From Salinicoccus kekensis (GTDB taxonomy: Bacteria > Bacillota > Bacilli > Staphylococcales > Salinicoccaceae), in the NCBI RefSeq assembly GCF_900220995.1, contig NZ_OBQF01000002.1:62001-126000 (forward strand): DNA of 64,000 nucleotides, read 5' to 3'. Under the pieces are notes generated by a model. The model was not told the origin of the DNA. It did no database searches and saw only the letters and a program-made list of their open reading frames with translations. Positions 24,273-32,825 of the stretch are shown here, piece after piece. Both the position numbers and the translations under genes were made by a program. Positions within the stretch are counted from its first letter, which is position 1, and each line of letters opens with the position of its first letter.

Positions 24273-25883
24273 TTATCTGATGGAGACGTGCTCAGCCTTG
24301 TAGATGGTCTCCCCTTCTTTGATCGTCTCGAGCACTTTGATGTCTTTTATTTCTCCTTTCGGCACTTTTAAAGGATTGGCATCAAGCACCACAAGATCGG
24401 CAAGCTTCCCCTCCTTGATGCTGCCTTTCCTGTCCTCCTCGAAGTAGGAATATGCCGCATTGATCGTGACCGCCTGCAGGGCCTCGTAGACGGAGACCTG
24501 CTGCTCAGGGCCGATTGATGCACCGTTTCGTGTGATGCGGTTGACCGCGCACCATATCGTGTGCAGCATGTCGGGGTCGACGATCGGTGAGTCCTGATGG
24601 AAGTTCACCGCAAGCCCCCGGTCGAAGGCGGACCTTGCGGGGCTCACCCGGCTGCCGCGCTTTTCCCCAAAGTTTTTAAGATGCACATCACCCCAGTAAT
24701 AAGTGTGCGAGACGAAGATGGAAGGGATCATTGCGAGTTCCGTCATCCGGTCGAGCTGATCGTCACGCGCGGTCTGGCAGTGGATCATCACCGGCCTGAG
24801 ATTATTTTTATTTGGATGGTCAGCTGCTTCCAGGGCTGCACCGTAACTTTCGATGAGCTGGTCGCTCGCTGCATCGCCGTTGCAGTGGGTCAGTAGCTGC
24901 ACACCGGCGCGGATCGCCGTTTCTGCATATTTCTGCACCTCATCATCTTGATAGATCGGATACCCCTTGTAATCCCCTTCGCCTTCATACGGTTCGGTCA
25001 TCCACGCTGTCTTGCCCTGCGGTGAACCGTCGAGGAACATCTTATAGCCGCCGATCTTCACGCGGTTATGGTACTTTCCGACCATTTCCCGGTTCGCCTC
25101 CAGGTCCTCCGGATTTTCAGCCACCAGCGGATACATCACCACATCGACTTTGAATTTATCGGAGTACGACTTGAAAAGTTCGATGGTCGCAGTGGAGGTC
25201 GCCCCGTCCTGCACCGTGGTGATGCCGTTTTTGATATAGGCGGCTTCACCGATGGCAAGCACCTCTTCCGGATTTCCGCCGGTGCCGCTGAACACTTTGC
25301 GCCTCAGGCTCATGAAAGGCGTCTCTTCAAGATAACCCTCCGGCTCCTTCGTGCCTTCGATACGGCCGATCAGGCCGCCTTCCGTATCCGGTGTGTCCTC
25401 ATTAATCCCGGCCATCTCGAGTGTATAGTCATTCACGGCACCCATATGGCCCGAAGCATGAGTGATCATGATCGGATGTTCTGTCGACACCGCGTTCAGC
25501 ACGTCTTTTGTCGGATGCGCCTGCTCCTCCATGAAATTCGGGTCGTAGCCGAAACCAATCACCTTACCGCCCTTTTCTATATCGTTGTCTTTGATGTAGG
25601 CAGCGAGGGTATCCTGTATGTCTTTGGAGTTGCTGCACCCTTTCAGATCGGCAAGCAGTGACGTCGGCCCCATCATCGCAAGGTGGCTGTGCGGGTCGAT
25701 GAAGGCAGGCAATAAAGTCCGGCCCCCGAGATCAACCTTTTCGACTGCGGGATCGCCTAGATACTCATCAATCCCGTCTTCCACTACGCTCCGGATCAGG
25801 CCGTCCTCGACCAGCACCGCTTCTGCGGTTTCCGATTCACCTTCCATCGTGATGATGTCCCCGTTGTAAAATAATTTTTTCAT
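24273..25883 (-). CDS. YtcJ-like amidohydrolase (amidohydrolase family 3)
   Basis: The 536-residue protein has the first metal motif FIDPHSHL, further ligand regions in MITHASGHMGAVN and LLTHCNGDAASDQ, and a late VNFHQDSPIVDPD segment, the arrangement of the N-substituted formamide deformylase/YtcJ family. These cytoplasmic zinc hydrolases cut N-acyl or formyl amide bonds. Its gene begins 18 bases after the GltS-type carrier gene, so uptake and hydrolysis of one substrate are probably linked. Confidence 0.85.
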   Translation of the reverse strand: MKKLFYNGDIITMEGESETAEAVLVEDGLIRSVVEDGIDEYLGDPAVEKVDLGGRTLLPAFIDPHSHLAMMGPTSLLADLKGCSNSKDIQDTLAAYIKDNDIEKGGKVIGFGYDPNFMEEQAHPTKDVLNAVSTEHPIMITHASGHMGAVNDYTLEMAGINEDTPDTEGGLIGRIEGTKEPEGYLEETPFMSLRRKVFSGTGGNPEEVLAIGEAAYIKNGITTVQDGATSTATIELFKSYSDKFKVDVVMYPLVAENPEDLEANREMVGKYHNRVKIGGYKMFLDGSPQGKTAWMTEPYEGEGDYKGYPIYQDDEVQKYAETAIRAGVQLLTHCNGDAASDQLIESYGAALEAADHPNKNNLRPVMIHCQTARDDQLDRMTELAMIPSIFVSHTYYWGDVHLKNFGEKRGSRVSPARSAFDRGLAVNFHQDSPIVDPDMLHTIWCAVNRITRNGASIGPEQQVSVYEALQAVTINAAYSYFEEDRKGSIKEGKLADLVVLDANPLKVPKGEIKDIKVLETIKEGETIYKAEHVSIR

Positions 25884-25901
25884 GATCAGACACTCCCATT
25901 A

Positions 25902-27284
25902 CTATTTTGACGGGACACTTTCCATGTCCCCGACATACGCTGTGTCATCTTCTTTCAGATCATACGTCTTCGGTCCCCATACTTTGAAGACCCTCATGAC
26001 GATCAGATAGACCGGTATCGGTGCCAGAAGCAGCAGCAGTCCGAGCGGCATCGATAAAACGCCTGAAGCTATCAGCATGATGGTTGCGAAAGTGACGTTC
26101 GATATCATCATCGGTATATTCATCAGTCCGAGTTCCACCGAAGTGGACGTCCTGAGTGATGGATCGACGATGCGCACAAGTGCGATGCCGCTCGGTACCG
26201 TCCCGGTCGAGGTGCCGTAAATCCCGATCGTCCGCTCGTAATCATTCTTGCCGCCGTAACGCTGCCCGAAGTACAGGCAGATTGCCAGGCTGATCAGCGT
26301 GACGACGACCGAGATGACGAGTATCGGCACAATCCAGTTGCCGATCACGCTGAATGTCACACTCATGAATGAGGCGACGATCAGGTAATCTGTCGACCAG
26401 CCCGTGATCTTCGACTGGAATTTATTGTCGAGGAAATGTTCAATGCCGAGTTTCCGCATCACGTATTTCACAAGATAGCCGGCGATCATACCGTAGATGA
26501 AAAGCATTCCGCTGATTGTCGGGCCGATGCCCGGAATCATTGACGCAAGTTCCGCAAGCCCGATCGCCAGCAGGAAACAGATGCCGATGACGGCAAAGTG
26601 GAAACTCATCGTATCGATGTTCCCGCTGTACATCGTCTCGTCCCCGAGGGATTCACGTTCTTCATCCTTCGTGTAGTAACCGCGCTCGACAGGCTTCTCT
26701 ATTTTCCTGGAAGCCATGCTTTTTGCGAGGCCCTTCTTGATCCCGTACCTTGCGAGCGGCACACCGATGAGGAAGCAGAGCACGAAGCCGAGGGCCGCGA
26801 ATGTCACACCAACAGTCGCCGCGTCCATGATGGCGCCGTATGTCGCCGCCTGGCCCGGACCCTGCGTGAATGCGAACGGAATCAGCAGCCCGTACACCGC
26901 ATCCATACCGAAGATGCCGCCGATGGCGAGCAGTATCACCACTGCAACAAACGGCGTCAGGGCATACAGTATATTCCATGTGAAGCCCATACCGAGTGAA
27001 CCTTTTGCGACGTCCCGGCCGCTTGATGCCGTGGATTTTGACTTCGGATTGCTCGTCAGCCCGATCGAGATGAATGTGACCGTAAAGAGCAATGTCACAA
27101 TTTGAATATACATCCCTGCATCCACTGCAGTGACCATCCCGCTGTTCATGACAAAAAATCCTATGATGCCGGCGATGACACTGGTCGGCACAAGCATGCG
27201 CCGGATGAAGCCGACTTTCGAACGTATGATGAGTCCGATGGCGAGCATGACGCTCGCCAGCCCGAATGCGATCATGAATGTCAT
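25902..27284 (-). CDS. GltS-type (glutamate:Na+ symporter family) membrane carrier
   Basis: The 460-residue protein has about eleven to twelve helices and a repeated re-entrant-loop architecture with GQAATYG (TQGPGQAATYGAIMD) and GTSTGTVPSGIALVRI motifs, as in ESS-family glutamate carriers. It is longer than E. coli GltS (about 400) because of a hydrophilic middle loop (RKIEKPVERGYYTKDEERES). The true substrate may be an N-acyl amino acid in view of the linked amidohydrolase. It is downstream of a GntR gene, separated by that gene's terminator. Confidence 0.75.
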   Translation of the reverse strand: MTFMIAFGLASVMLAIGLIIRSKVGFIRRMLVPTSVIAGIIGFFVMNSGMVTAVDAGMYIQIVTLLFTVTFISIGLTSNPKSKSTASSGRDVAKGSLGMGFTWNILYALTPFVAVVILLAIGGIFGMDAVYGLLIPFAFTQGPGQAATYGAIMDAATVGVTFAALGFVLCFLIGVPLARYGIKKGLAKSMASRKIEKPVERGYYTKDEERESLGDETMYSGNIDTMSFHFAVIGICFLLAIGLAELASMIPGIGPTISGMLFIYGMIAGYLVKYVMRKLGIEHFLDNKFQSKITGWSTDYLIVASFMSVTFSVIGNWIVPILVISVVVTLISLAICLYFGQRYGGKNDYERTIGIYGTSTGTVPSGIALVRIVDPSLRTSTSVELGLMNIPMMISNVTFATIMLIASGVLSMPLGLLLLLAPIPVYLIVMRVFKVWGPKTYDLKEDDTAYVGDMESVPSK

Positions 27285-27354
27285 AAAATGATTTCCTCCA
27301 ATGGACTTTTGAGTATTTTAAATTCTCAGTCATCTTTTAATTATATTGTCCATA

Positions 27355-28167
27355 TTAATGAAGGATGCATATAAATGGCAATATGGTCAGGACGTCCGTA
27401 CCAGTGGAAATAAAAACACCGCCGTCGGAATTGACGGCGGCATCCATGCATTTCTTCCTGGAGAGCTTGATGTTGAAGGCATACATGTCCGCCCTATAGG
27501 CGGCACGTTCGTATTCGATGAAGTCGCCGTTGTGGTCGACGAGTCTTCTCTCCGCAATGAGCATGCTTGTGTTCGGCGAGACCTCCAGCAGTTTGGCATC
27601 CCCTTTTTTGACCTTCTTCGATTTGATGGTCTGCTCCGCTTCGATCGACATGATGCCGAGTTCCTGTTCGAGCAGGTCATACAGCGTCACTTTGTTGAGG
27701 TCGTACTGCCTGATCTTTTCACCGAGCCCTACCGGATAATAGTTGTTCTCGACACCGATCGGGATGCTGTCGGCGTAGCGCACACGCTTGATATGGACCG
27801 CTTCATTCAAACCGGTGATCTTCTGAAGATACGCCGGCAGGACAATCGTGCGCACCTTGATCAGCTTCGCACCCGGGTCCATGCCCATATTCTCGATCGT
27901 CTCGGTAGTGCTGCTCAAGTTTCCGAGCCAGTCGTTGATGGGCTTCACTGCAACGAAGGTCCCCTTCCCCGGCTTCTTCACAAGAGTCCCTTCACGCACA
28001 AGCGCATCAATCGCCTGCCGCACCGTGCTCCGGCTGATGTAGTATTCATCCATGAACTCGCGCTCACTCGGCACTTTACCCGTGTAAGTCCCGTCCATGA
28101 CCTTCTCCTCGATCTTCTCCTTCAATTGTATGTAAAGCGGGATGGAATTTGTATAATCCAACGGCAT
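27355..28167 (-). CDS. GntR/HutC-family regulator with UTRA domain; stop codon lies beyond its terminator
   Basis: The start at 28167 (MPLDYTNSIPLYIQL) follows GGGTGAT. The winged helix (about 5-75: LKEKIEEKVMDG, MDEYYISRSTVRQAIDALVREGTLVKKPGKGTF) is followed by a UTRA ligand domain (about 95-235). Homologues normally end near IKLSRK; here the frame continues about 30 codons through a GC-rich hairpin plus T tract (27412-27440) and stops at 27355. It probably controls the downstream gltS-type and ytcJ-like genes. The extension may be a lost stop codon. Confidence 0.8.
   Translation of the reverse strand: MPLDYTNSIPLYIQLKEKIEEKVMDGTYTGKVPSEREFMDEYYISRSTVRQAIDALVREGTLVKKPGKGTFVAVKPINDWLGNLSSTTETIENMGMDPGAKLIKVRTIVLPAYLQKITGLNEAVHIKRVRYADSIPIGVENNYYPVGLGEKIRQYDLNKVTLYDLLEQELGIMSIEAEQTIKSKKVKKGDAKLLEVSPNTSMLIAERRLVDHNGDFIEYERAAYRADMYAFNIKLSRKKCMDAAVNSDGGVFISTGTDVLTILPFICILH
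27411..27440 (-). terminator. intrinsic terminator inside the 3' end of the GntR reading frame
   Basis: CCGCCGTC (27419-27426) and GACGGCGG (27433-27440) enclose a six-base loop, and the minus-strand transcript continues TGTTTTTATTT. The reading frame passes straight through it. Confidence 0.8.
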
Positions 28168-28261
28168 AACAATCACCCGGTCCTGAAATTTAATATCAAT
28201 TTTATTATCATAGTTTACCACAGAAAGGAGATTTTAATGGACTTTAAGGTACATGGCCGAT

Positions 28262-28344
28262 ACACCAAAAAACCCCCATTCTATGGCAGTAGAATGGGGA
28301 TTTGGTGACTCATGCTCATAACATTGTTTGATAATTATATTATA
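28262..28344 (-). ncRNA. remnant of an Fst/par-type antitoxin RNA (RNAII-like), toxin gene missing
   Basis: On the minus strand a TATAAT box (28344-28339) is followed by ATCAAAC-like sequence, a CAAATCCCCATTCTA/TAGAATGGGG stem (28274-28299) with loop CTGCCA, TTTTTT and GGTGTA. The hairpin, its loop and the flanking ACACC/GGTGA are shared with loci at 46.4 and 48.6 kb. No toxin frame is found on the plus strand on the other side of the terminator, where the GntR gene begins. Degenerate and probably orphaned. Confidence 0.5.
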
Positions 28345-28361
28345 CCACTTTTTAAATTTTA

Positions 28362-28390
28362 ATTATACGTATCTTTAATATTATACGTAT
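28362..28390. promoter_or_regulatory. tandem direct repeat of a palindromic operator-like motif
   Basis: The 11-mer ATTATACGTAT occurs at 28362-28372 and 28380-28390, spaced 18 bases apart, and each contains the palindrome ATACGTAT. It lies about 100 bases upstream of the LysR gene and is a candidate autoregulatory site. Confidence 0.35.
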
Positions 28391-28490
28391 TATGAATTTG
28401 ATTATGAGATTAAAAAAACATATAATTTTAATAATTTACCATAGCTTTTTTATATGACAGAAACAATATGAAATTTTAGGAGGAAATATT

Positions 28491-29360
28491 TTGAAACACC
28501 AGGATTGGGAAATGCTTGATGTATTGTTATCAACAGAAAATATAACCAAAGCTGCAGAGCATCTTTATCTGTCACAGCCCACTTTAACTTCAAGGATCAG
28601 GAAACTTGAAGCTCACTATAATGTTCCGCTCATCTTAAGAAAACAAAGAGGCATCACTTTTACTCCTGAAGGAGAAGTGTTGGCACAGCATGCCAGAAAG
28701 ATGTTAGAGGAGCAAATTAAAATTGAAGAAGACTTGAACAACTTAAAAAAAGAAGTTGCAGGTACACTGAGGATCGGGGCTTCCAACTTCTTCGCATTGA
28801 ATAAAATGCCAAAACTATTATCTCTCTTTAAACAACAGTATCCAGATGTAGAGTTTCAGGTGGTGACAGGATGGAGCAAGGAAATGTACAGAAATATTCT
28901 GAATCAGGATGTTCATATTAGCTTTATAAGCGGAGATTACAGTTGGAAAGATAAGAAAGAATTATTATATGAAGAAAGTGTCTGTGTGGCCGCTCCATGG
29001 GAATTCCAATGGGAAGACTTGCCCACTCTGCCACGTATTGAATATTCCACTGATGATAAAATGCGCTACACTATCGATGATTGGTGGTACTCAAATTATA
29101 AACATCACCCCAAGGTAAGCATACAGGTACATCAAGTTGAAGCATGCAGGGAAATGGTCCTCAATGGACTTGGATATGCAATTTTGGCCGACCTGCCTGT
29201 AAGTTCTTACCCTGATCTTGTAACTAAACCTTTAAAGGATGCTTCAGGGAATAGTATTACCAGGAGCACCTCCATGTACTTTCATAATGATTCTTTACGT
29301 TTGAATGTAGTTGATGCTTTCGTCAACTTTGTACGCACACTCGACTTAAAAAATTTATAA
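28491..29360 (+). CDS. LysR-family transcriptional regulator of the tct cluster
   Basis: A TTG start at 28491 is preceded by AGGAGG. The 289-residue protein has the N-terminal winged helix (MLDVLLSTENITKAAEHLYLSQPTLTSRIRKLEAHY) and a periplasmic-binding-like effector domain (from about residue 90, LRIGASNFFALNKMPKLLSLFKQQYPDVEF). It lies immediately upstream of and on the same strand as a tripartite tricarboxylate transporter cluster and probably activates it in response to the carboxylate substrate. Confidence 0.85.
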   Translation: MKHQDWEMLDVLLSTENITKAAEHLYLSQPTLTSRIRKLEAHYNVPLILRKQRGITFTPEGEVLAQHARKMLEEQIKIEEDLNNLKKEVAGTLRIGASNFFALNKMPKLLSLFKQQYPDVEFQVVTGWSKEMYRNILNQDVHISFISGDYSWKDKKELLYEESVCVAAPWEFQWEDLPTLPRIEYSTDDKMRYTIDDWWYSNYKHHPKVSIQVHQVEACREMVLNGLGYAILADLPVSSYPDLVTKPLKDASGNSITRSTSMYFHNDSLRLNVVDAFVNFVRTLDLKNL

Positions 29361-29565
29361 ACTGATAAATTCGCCGAGTGATTCACCTGATATAAAAATA
29401 ATCTATGCTCAGTCATTAATTTTTTCTATTTTTCTGTTTCTTATTACAACTATATACTTAGATTATACAAATTTTGTTTTTTTACTACATTATGAAAGGG
29501 GTTACATAAGGGGGAATAACTCAGGTCAACAGCTTGAGTATATTATAAATAAGGGGGCTTTATCG

Positions 29566-30615
29566 ATGAAGAAATTTTTACTGTTATTATCGTTCAGTTT
29601 TGTACTTATACTCGCTGCATGCGGAGGGGACAACGGCGGAGATGGTGGAGATGAAGGCGGAGACGACGGAGAAGCCGCAGGAGAAGATGGAGAAGAAACA
29701 GCTTGGGAACCGGAACAGTCAATTGAATTTGTAGCGCCCGCAGGAGCTGGAGGCGGCTGGGACACCACTGCAAGGATGACAGCACAGGTGTTTAATGAAG
29801 AAGGCATCATTGAAGAAGATATCGGTGTCATCAACAGGGAAGGAGGCGGCGGTGCGGTAGGATGGAGTTACATCGCTGGCCAGGATGGCAGCAACCACCA
29901 TATGTTCGTGGGTTCCCCACCATTACTTCTGGTACCTTTAAATGGACAGGCTGAGCAAACTTACGAAGATTTCACACCAATTGCAAACTTAATTGCAGAC
30001 TATGCAGCTTTTGCAGTACGTGCCGATGCAGAGTGGGACACGATGGATGAACTTTTTGAAGATATGAGGGAAGACCCTTCCAGTGTCACAGTCGTTGGTA
30101 CATCCTCCCCCGGTAGTATGGATCACATCCAATTCGTTCAGATAGCAGATGCTGCAGATGTTGATATTACAGAAATCAGATATGTTTCCGATCAGGAGGG
30201 CGGCGCGTTGACTCAGTTGCTGAACGGCAGTGTAGACGTGTTTTCCACTGGTGTGGCTGAAACGATTGAGCAGGTAAGAGCCGGAGAAATCAAAGTTCTG
30301 GGTGTCACCTCCGAAGAAAGACTAGAAGGTGAAGTATTGGAAGACTTCCCAACTATGATAGAACAGGGCATTGATTCCACATTCATCAATTGGCGTGGTT
30401 TCTTTGGACCTCCAAATATGGATGAAGAAGCAGTCACATATTATCAGGAGAAATTCAGAGAATTAAGTGACTCCGAAGCCTTTGGAGAAATCCGTGATCA
30501 ATATGGTTGGAATGAAATGTACATGGAAGGTGAAGAATATCAGAACTTCCTGGAAGAACAAAATTCAGAAATGGAAGCACTTCTGAATGAGTTGGGGCTC
30601 GGTGAAGGAGAATAA
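29566..30615 (+). CDS. tctC: tripartite tricarboxylate transporter substrate-binding lipoprotein (TctC)
   Basis: A signal peptide with lipobox LAAC is followed by a Gly/Asp/Glu-rich linker and a Bug/TctC-type binding domain: SIEFVAPAGAGGGWDTTARM, NREGGGGAVGW, VVGTSSPGSMDHIQF and INWRGFFGPPNM. 349 residues, usual length. It delivers a carboxylate to TctAB in an ion-driven uptake system. A terminator-like hairpin after it explains higher expression of the binding protein than of the membrane parts. Confidence 0.9.
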   Translation: MKKFLLLLSFSFVLILAACGGDNGGDGGDEGGDDGEAAGEDGEETAWEPEQSIEFVAPAGAGGGWDTTARMTAQVFNEEGIIEEDIGVINREGGGGAVGWSYIAGQDGSNHHMFVGSPPLLLVPLNGQAEQTYEDFTPIANLIADYAAFAVRADAEWDTMDELFEDMREDPSSVTVVGTSSPGSMDHIQFVQIADAADVDITEIRYVSDQEGGALTQLLNGSVDVFSTGVAETIEQVRAGEIKVLGVTSEERLEGEVLEDFPTMIEQGIDSTFINWRGFFGPPNMDEEAVTYYQEKFRELSDSEAFGEIRDQYGWNEMYMEGEEYQNFLEEQNSEMEALLNELGLGEGE

Positions 30616-30624
30616 GCCCATTAT

Positions 30625-30659
30625 CAAGTCAATGGAATCTGCCATTGACTTGTTTTTTT
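30625..30659 (+). terminator. attenuating terminator between tctC and tctB
   Basis: CAAGTCAATGG (30625-30635) and CCATTGACTTG (30642-30652) with a six-base loop and seven Ts. Partial readthrough would lower tctBA relative to tctC. Confidence 0.85.
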
Positions 30660-30690
30660 AAAATTACTCATTTGAAAAGGCGGTGATCCA

Positions 30691-31149
30691 TTGTTAAAGA
30701 CAATTAATCAACGTGTAAGCATCATTTTATTATTACTTGCTATAGGATATTTATATCTGAGTTACCAGCTGCCATCATTCGCATATACAAATGTGGATGC
30801 CGATGTTCTGCCGAAGGCCTTGGGGTGGCTGCTTGCGGTGCTCTCCATAGCTTTGTTCTTTTCCAAGGATTCAGAGACCGAAGAACAAAAAGCCCGTAGA
30901 GATATACCGCGGAAAGATCTAGGTATGATTGCAATAGTATTTTTATTGATTCTCGGATATATTTTTCTGTTTGAGTTTTTGGGTTTTATACTCGTCACAC
31001 TTTTATTCATCTTTTTTTCATCATTGATTCTCGGTTATAAAAATTACATCACCAATGGCATTGTATCTGTATTATTCCCTGTAATCCTCTACTTTGCATT
31101 CACTGAATTTTTACAGATTAATCTACCACAAGGAATATTACCGTTTTAG
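30691..31149 (+). CDS. tctB: tripartite tricarboxylate transporter small membrane subunit (TctB)
   Basis: A TTG start at 30691 follows AAAGGCGGTGAT. The 152-residue protein has four transmembrane helices and the family feature DADVLPKALGWLLAVLS after helix 1. It is the small partner of TctA; the gene is 12 bases upstream of tctA. Confidence 0.85.
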   Translation: MLKTINQRVSIILLLLAIGYLYLSYQLPSFAYTNVDADVLPKALGWLLAVLSIALFFSKDSETEEQKARRDIPRKDLGMIAIVFLLILGYIFLFEFLGFILVTLLFIFFSSLILGYKNYITNGIVSVLFPVILYFAFTEFLQINLPQGILPF

Positions 31150-31161
31150 AGGAGGTAGTAC

Positions 31162-32649
31162 ATGGGTTCTATAGAAGGCATCATAACAGGTTTTCAGACT
31201 GCATTCAGTTTGCAGGGTATACTATTTGTTTCAATCGGGGTTTTGGTCGGTACCATCATTGGTATGCTCCCTGGGCTTGGCCCGATTACAGCCATTGCTG
31301 TAATGATTCCGGTAACATTCGGTATGGATCCTTCATCAGCCTTAATCATGATGGCGGGGGTGTATTACGGGGCAGTGTTTGGTGGATCAACATCATCCAT
31401 ACTGTTGAATGCTCCCGGGATTTCCGGGACGGTGGCTACTGCATTTGATGGCTATCCGATGGCACAGAGGGGGGAAGCCGGTAAAGCGCTTGCCATTGCA
31501 GCAATTGCTTCTTTTGTAGGTGGAACTGTCAGTGTGTTTTTACTTATGGCTCTCGCCCCTGCACTATCAAGTGTAGCAGTCTCCTTTGGCCCTCCTGCAT
31601 ATTTTGCGTTGATGTTCATGGGATTGACTGCCATATCAAGTTTATCTGAAGGTTCCACTTTGAAAGCTTTGATTTCGGCCGTTGTCGGCTTCATGGTCGC
31701 CACCATCGGAATCGATGGGCAATCAGGCACACCACGTTTCACTTTTGGCAACAGCAATTTGATGGAAGGATTGGACTTTCTTGTCATCGCGCTCGGTTTA
31801 TTTGCGCTTGCTGAGGTTACTACATTGATCATCAATCGAAAAGACTCTTCCATGTCAAAAAATAAAGAGCTGGGCAGCCTGCGTTTGTCCAAAAATGACT
31901 TGAATGAAATGAAGGGGCCTGTTACAAGACAATCATTCTTAGGTTTCATCATCGGTGTGCTCCCAGGTGCAGGCGCTACAATTGCCTCATTCATTTCTTA
32001 CATCATGGAAAAGCGTCTTGCCAAAAATCCAGAAGAGTTTGGGAAAGGTTCCATAAAAGGACTTGCGGCTCCTGAATCGTCTAACAATGCCGCTACCAGC
32101 GGCGCCTTCGTCCCCCTGCTCAGTCTGGGTATCCCTGGATCGGGTACGACGGCTGTGATGCTTGGTGCATTTTTAGTTCTCGGTATACAACCCGGACCAC
32201 TCTTGATGACAGATCGTCCGGAAATTTTCTGGGGTATCATTGCAAGTATGTACATAGGTAATATATTCTTATTGATCTTAAATTTACCTCTGATACCTTA
32301 CTTCGCTAAAATATTACAGATTCCACGTCCTCTCCTGATTTCGTTGGTCATCATGTTCAGTATGATCGGTGTATACTCAATCAGCTTCAACACTTTTGAT
32401 TTATATATGCTCCTACTTTTCGGGGTTGTAGGATTTCTTATGAGATTGTTCGCTTTCCCTGCCCCGCCTTTCATACTGGCATTCATACTCGGCGGCATGA
32501 TGGAACAATCCTTCCGTCAGTCCCTGACCATATCCAATGGCGACCTGATGATTTTCATCAATGATCCGATTGCACTTTCGTTGATCATCGTTGCCCTGCT
32601 CACATTTGTTTTCCCGATAATAAAACAAATCAGAGCTAAAAAAAGATAA
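31162..32649 (+). CDS. tctA: tripartite tricarboxylate transporter large membrane subunit (TctA)
   Basis: The 495-residue protein has about eleven helices and the TctA signatures GTIIGMLPGLGPITAIAVMIP, YYGAVFGGSTSSILLNAPG and SSNNAATSGAFVPLLSLGIPGSGTTAVMLGAF. The ribosome site is GAGGAGG. Together with TctB and TctC it forms a secondary carboxylate importer. Confidence 0.9.
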   Translation: MGSIEGIITGFQTAFSLQGILFVSIGVLVGTIIGMLPGLGPITAIAVMIPVTFGMDPSSALIMMAGVYYGAVFGGSTSSILLNAPGISGTVATAFDGYPMAQRGEAGKALAIAAIASFVGGTVSVFLLMALAPALSSVAVSFGPPAYFALMFMGLTAISSLSEGSTLKALISAVVGFMVATIGIDGQSGTPRFTFGNSNLMEGLDFLVIALGLFALAEVTTLIINRKDSSMSKNKELGSLRLSKNDLNEMKGPVTRQSFLGFIIGVLPGAGATIASFISYIMEKRLAKNPEEFGKGSIKGLAAPESSNNAATSGAFVPLLSLGIPGSGTTAVMLGAFLVLGIQPGPLLMTDRPEIFWGIIASMYIGNIFLLILNLPLIPYFAKILQIPRPLLISLVIMFSMIGVYSISFNTFDLYMLLLFGVVGFLMRLFAFPAPPFILAFILGGMMEQSFRQSLTISNGDLMIFINDPIALSLIIVALLTFVFPIIKQIRAKKR

Positions 32650-32656
32650 AAATTTT

Positions 32657-32687
32657 GTGGAGGATATGTTTCCTCCACTATTTTTAA
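32657..32687 (+). terminator. terminator after tctA
   Basis: GTGGAGGA/TCCTCCAC arms with a six-base loop and TATTTTTAAATT. Further downstream a 9-bp inverted repeat TCTTCCATG/CATGGAAGA (32724-32758) precedes the aldolase gene and may be an operator. Confidence 0.75.
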
Positions 32688-32825
32688 ATTCTTTTTAAGT
32701 GCATACTGCTTTAATGAATTCATTCTTCCATGAGATGATTTTCTCTTTCCATGGAAGATACATAAACTTAACGTTGTGAAGATCTCACCTGTTTCCAGGA
32801 ATATTAGTAGGATTGGAGAATTTAG

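Noticed and set aside
28237-28308. 24-codon plus-strand frame with AAAGGAG upstream, across the par-like hairpin
   Set aside because: It has no Fst-like composition, runs through the terminator stem and is probably a by-product of the hairpin sequence.
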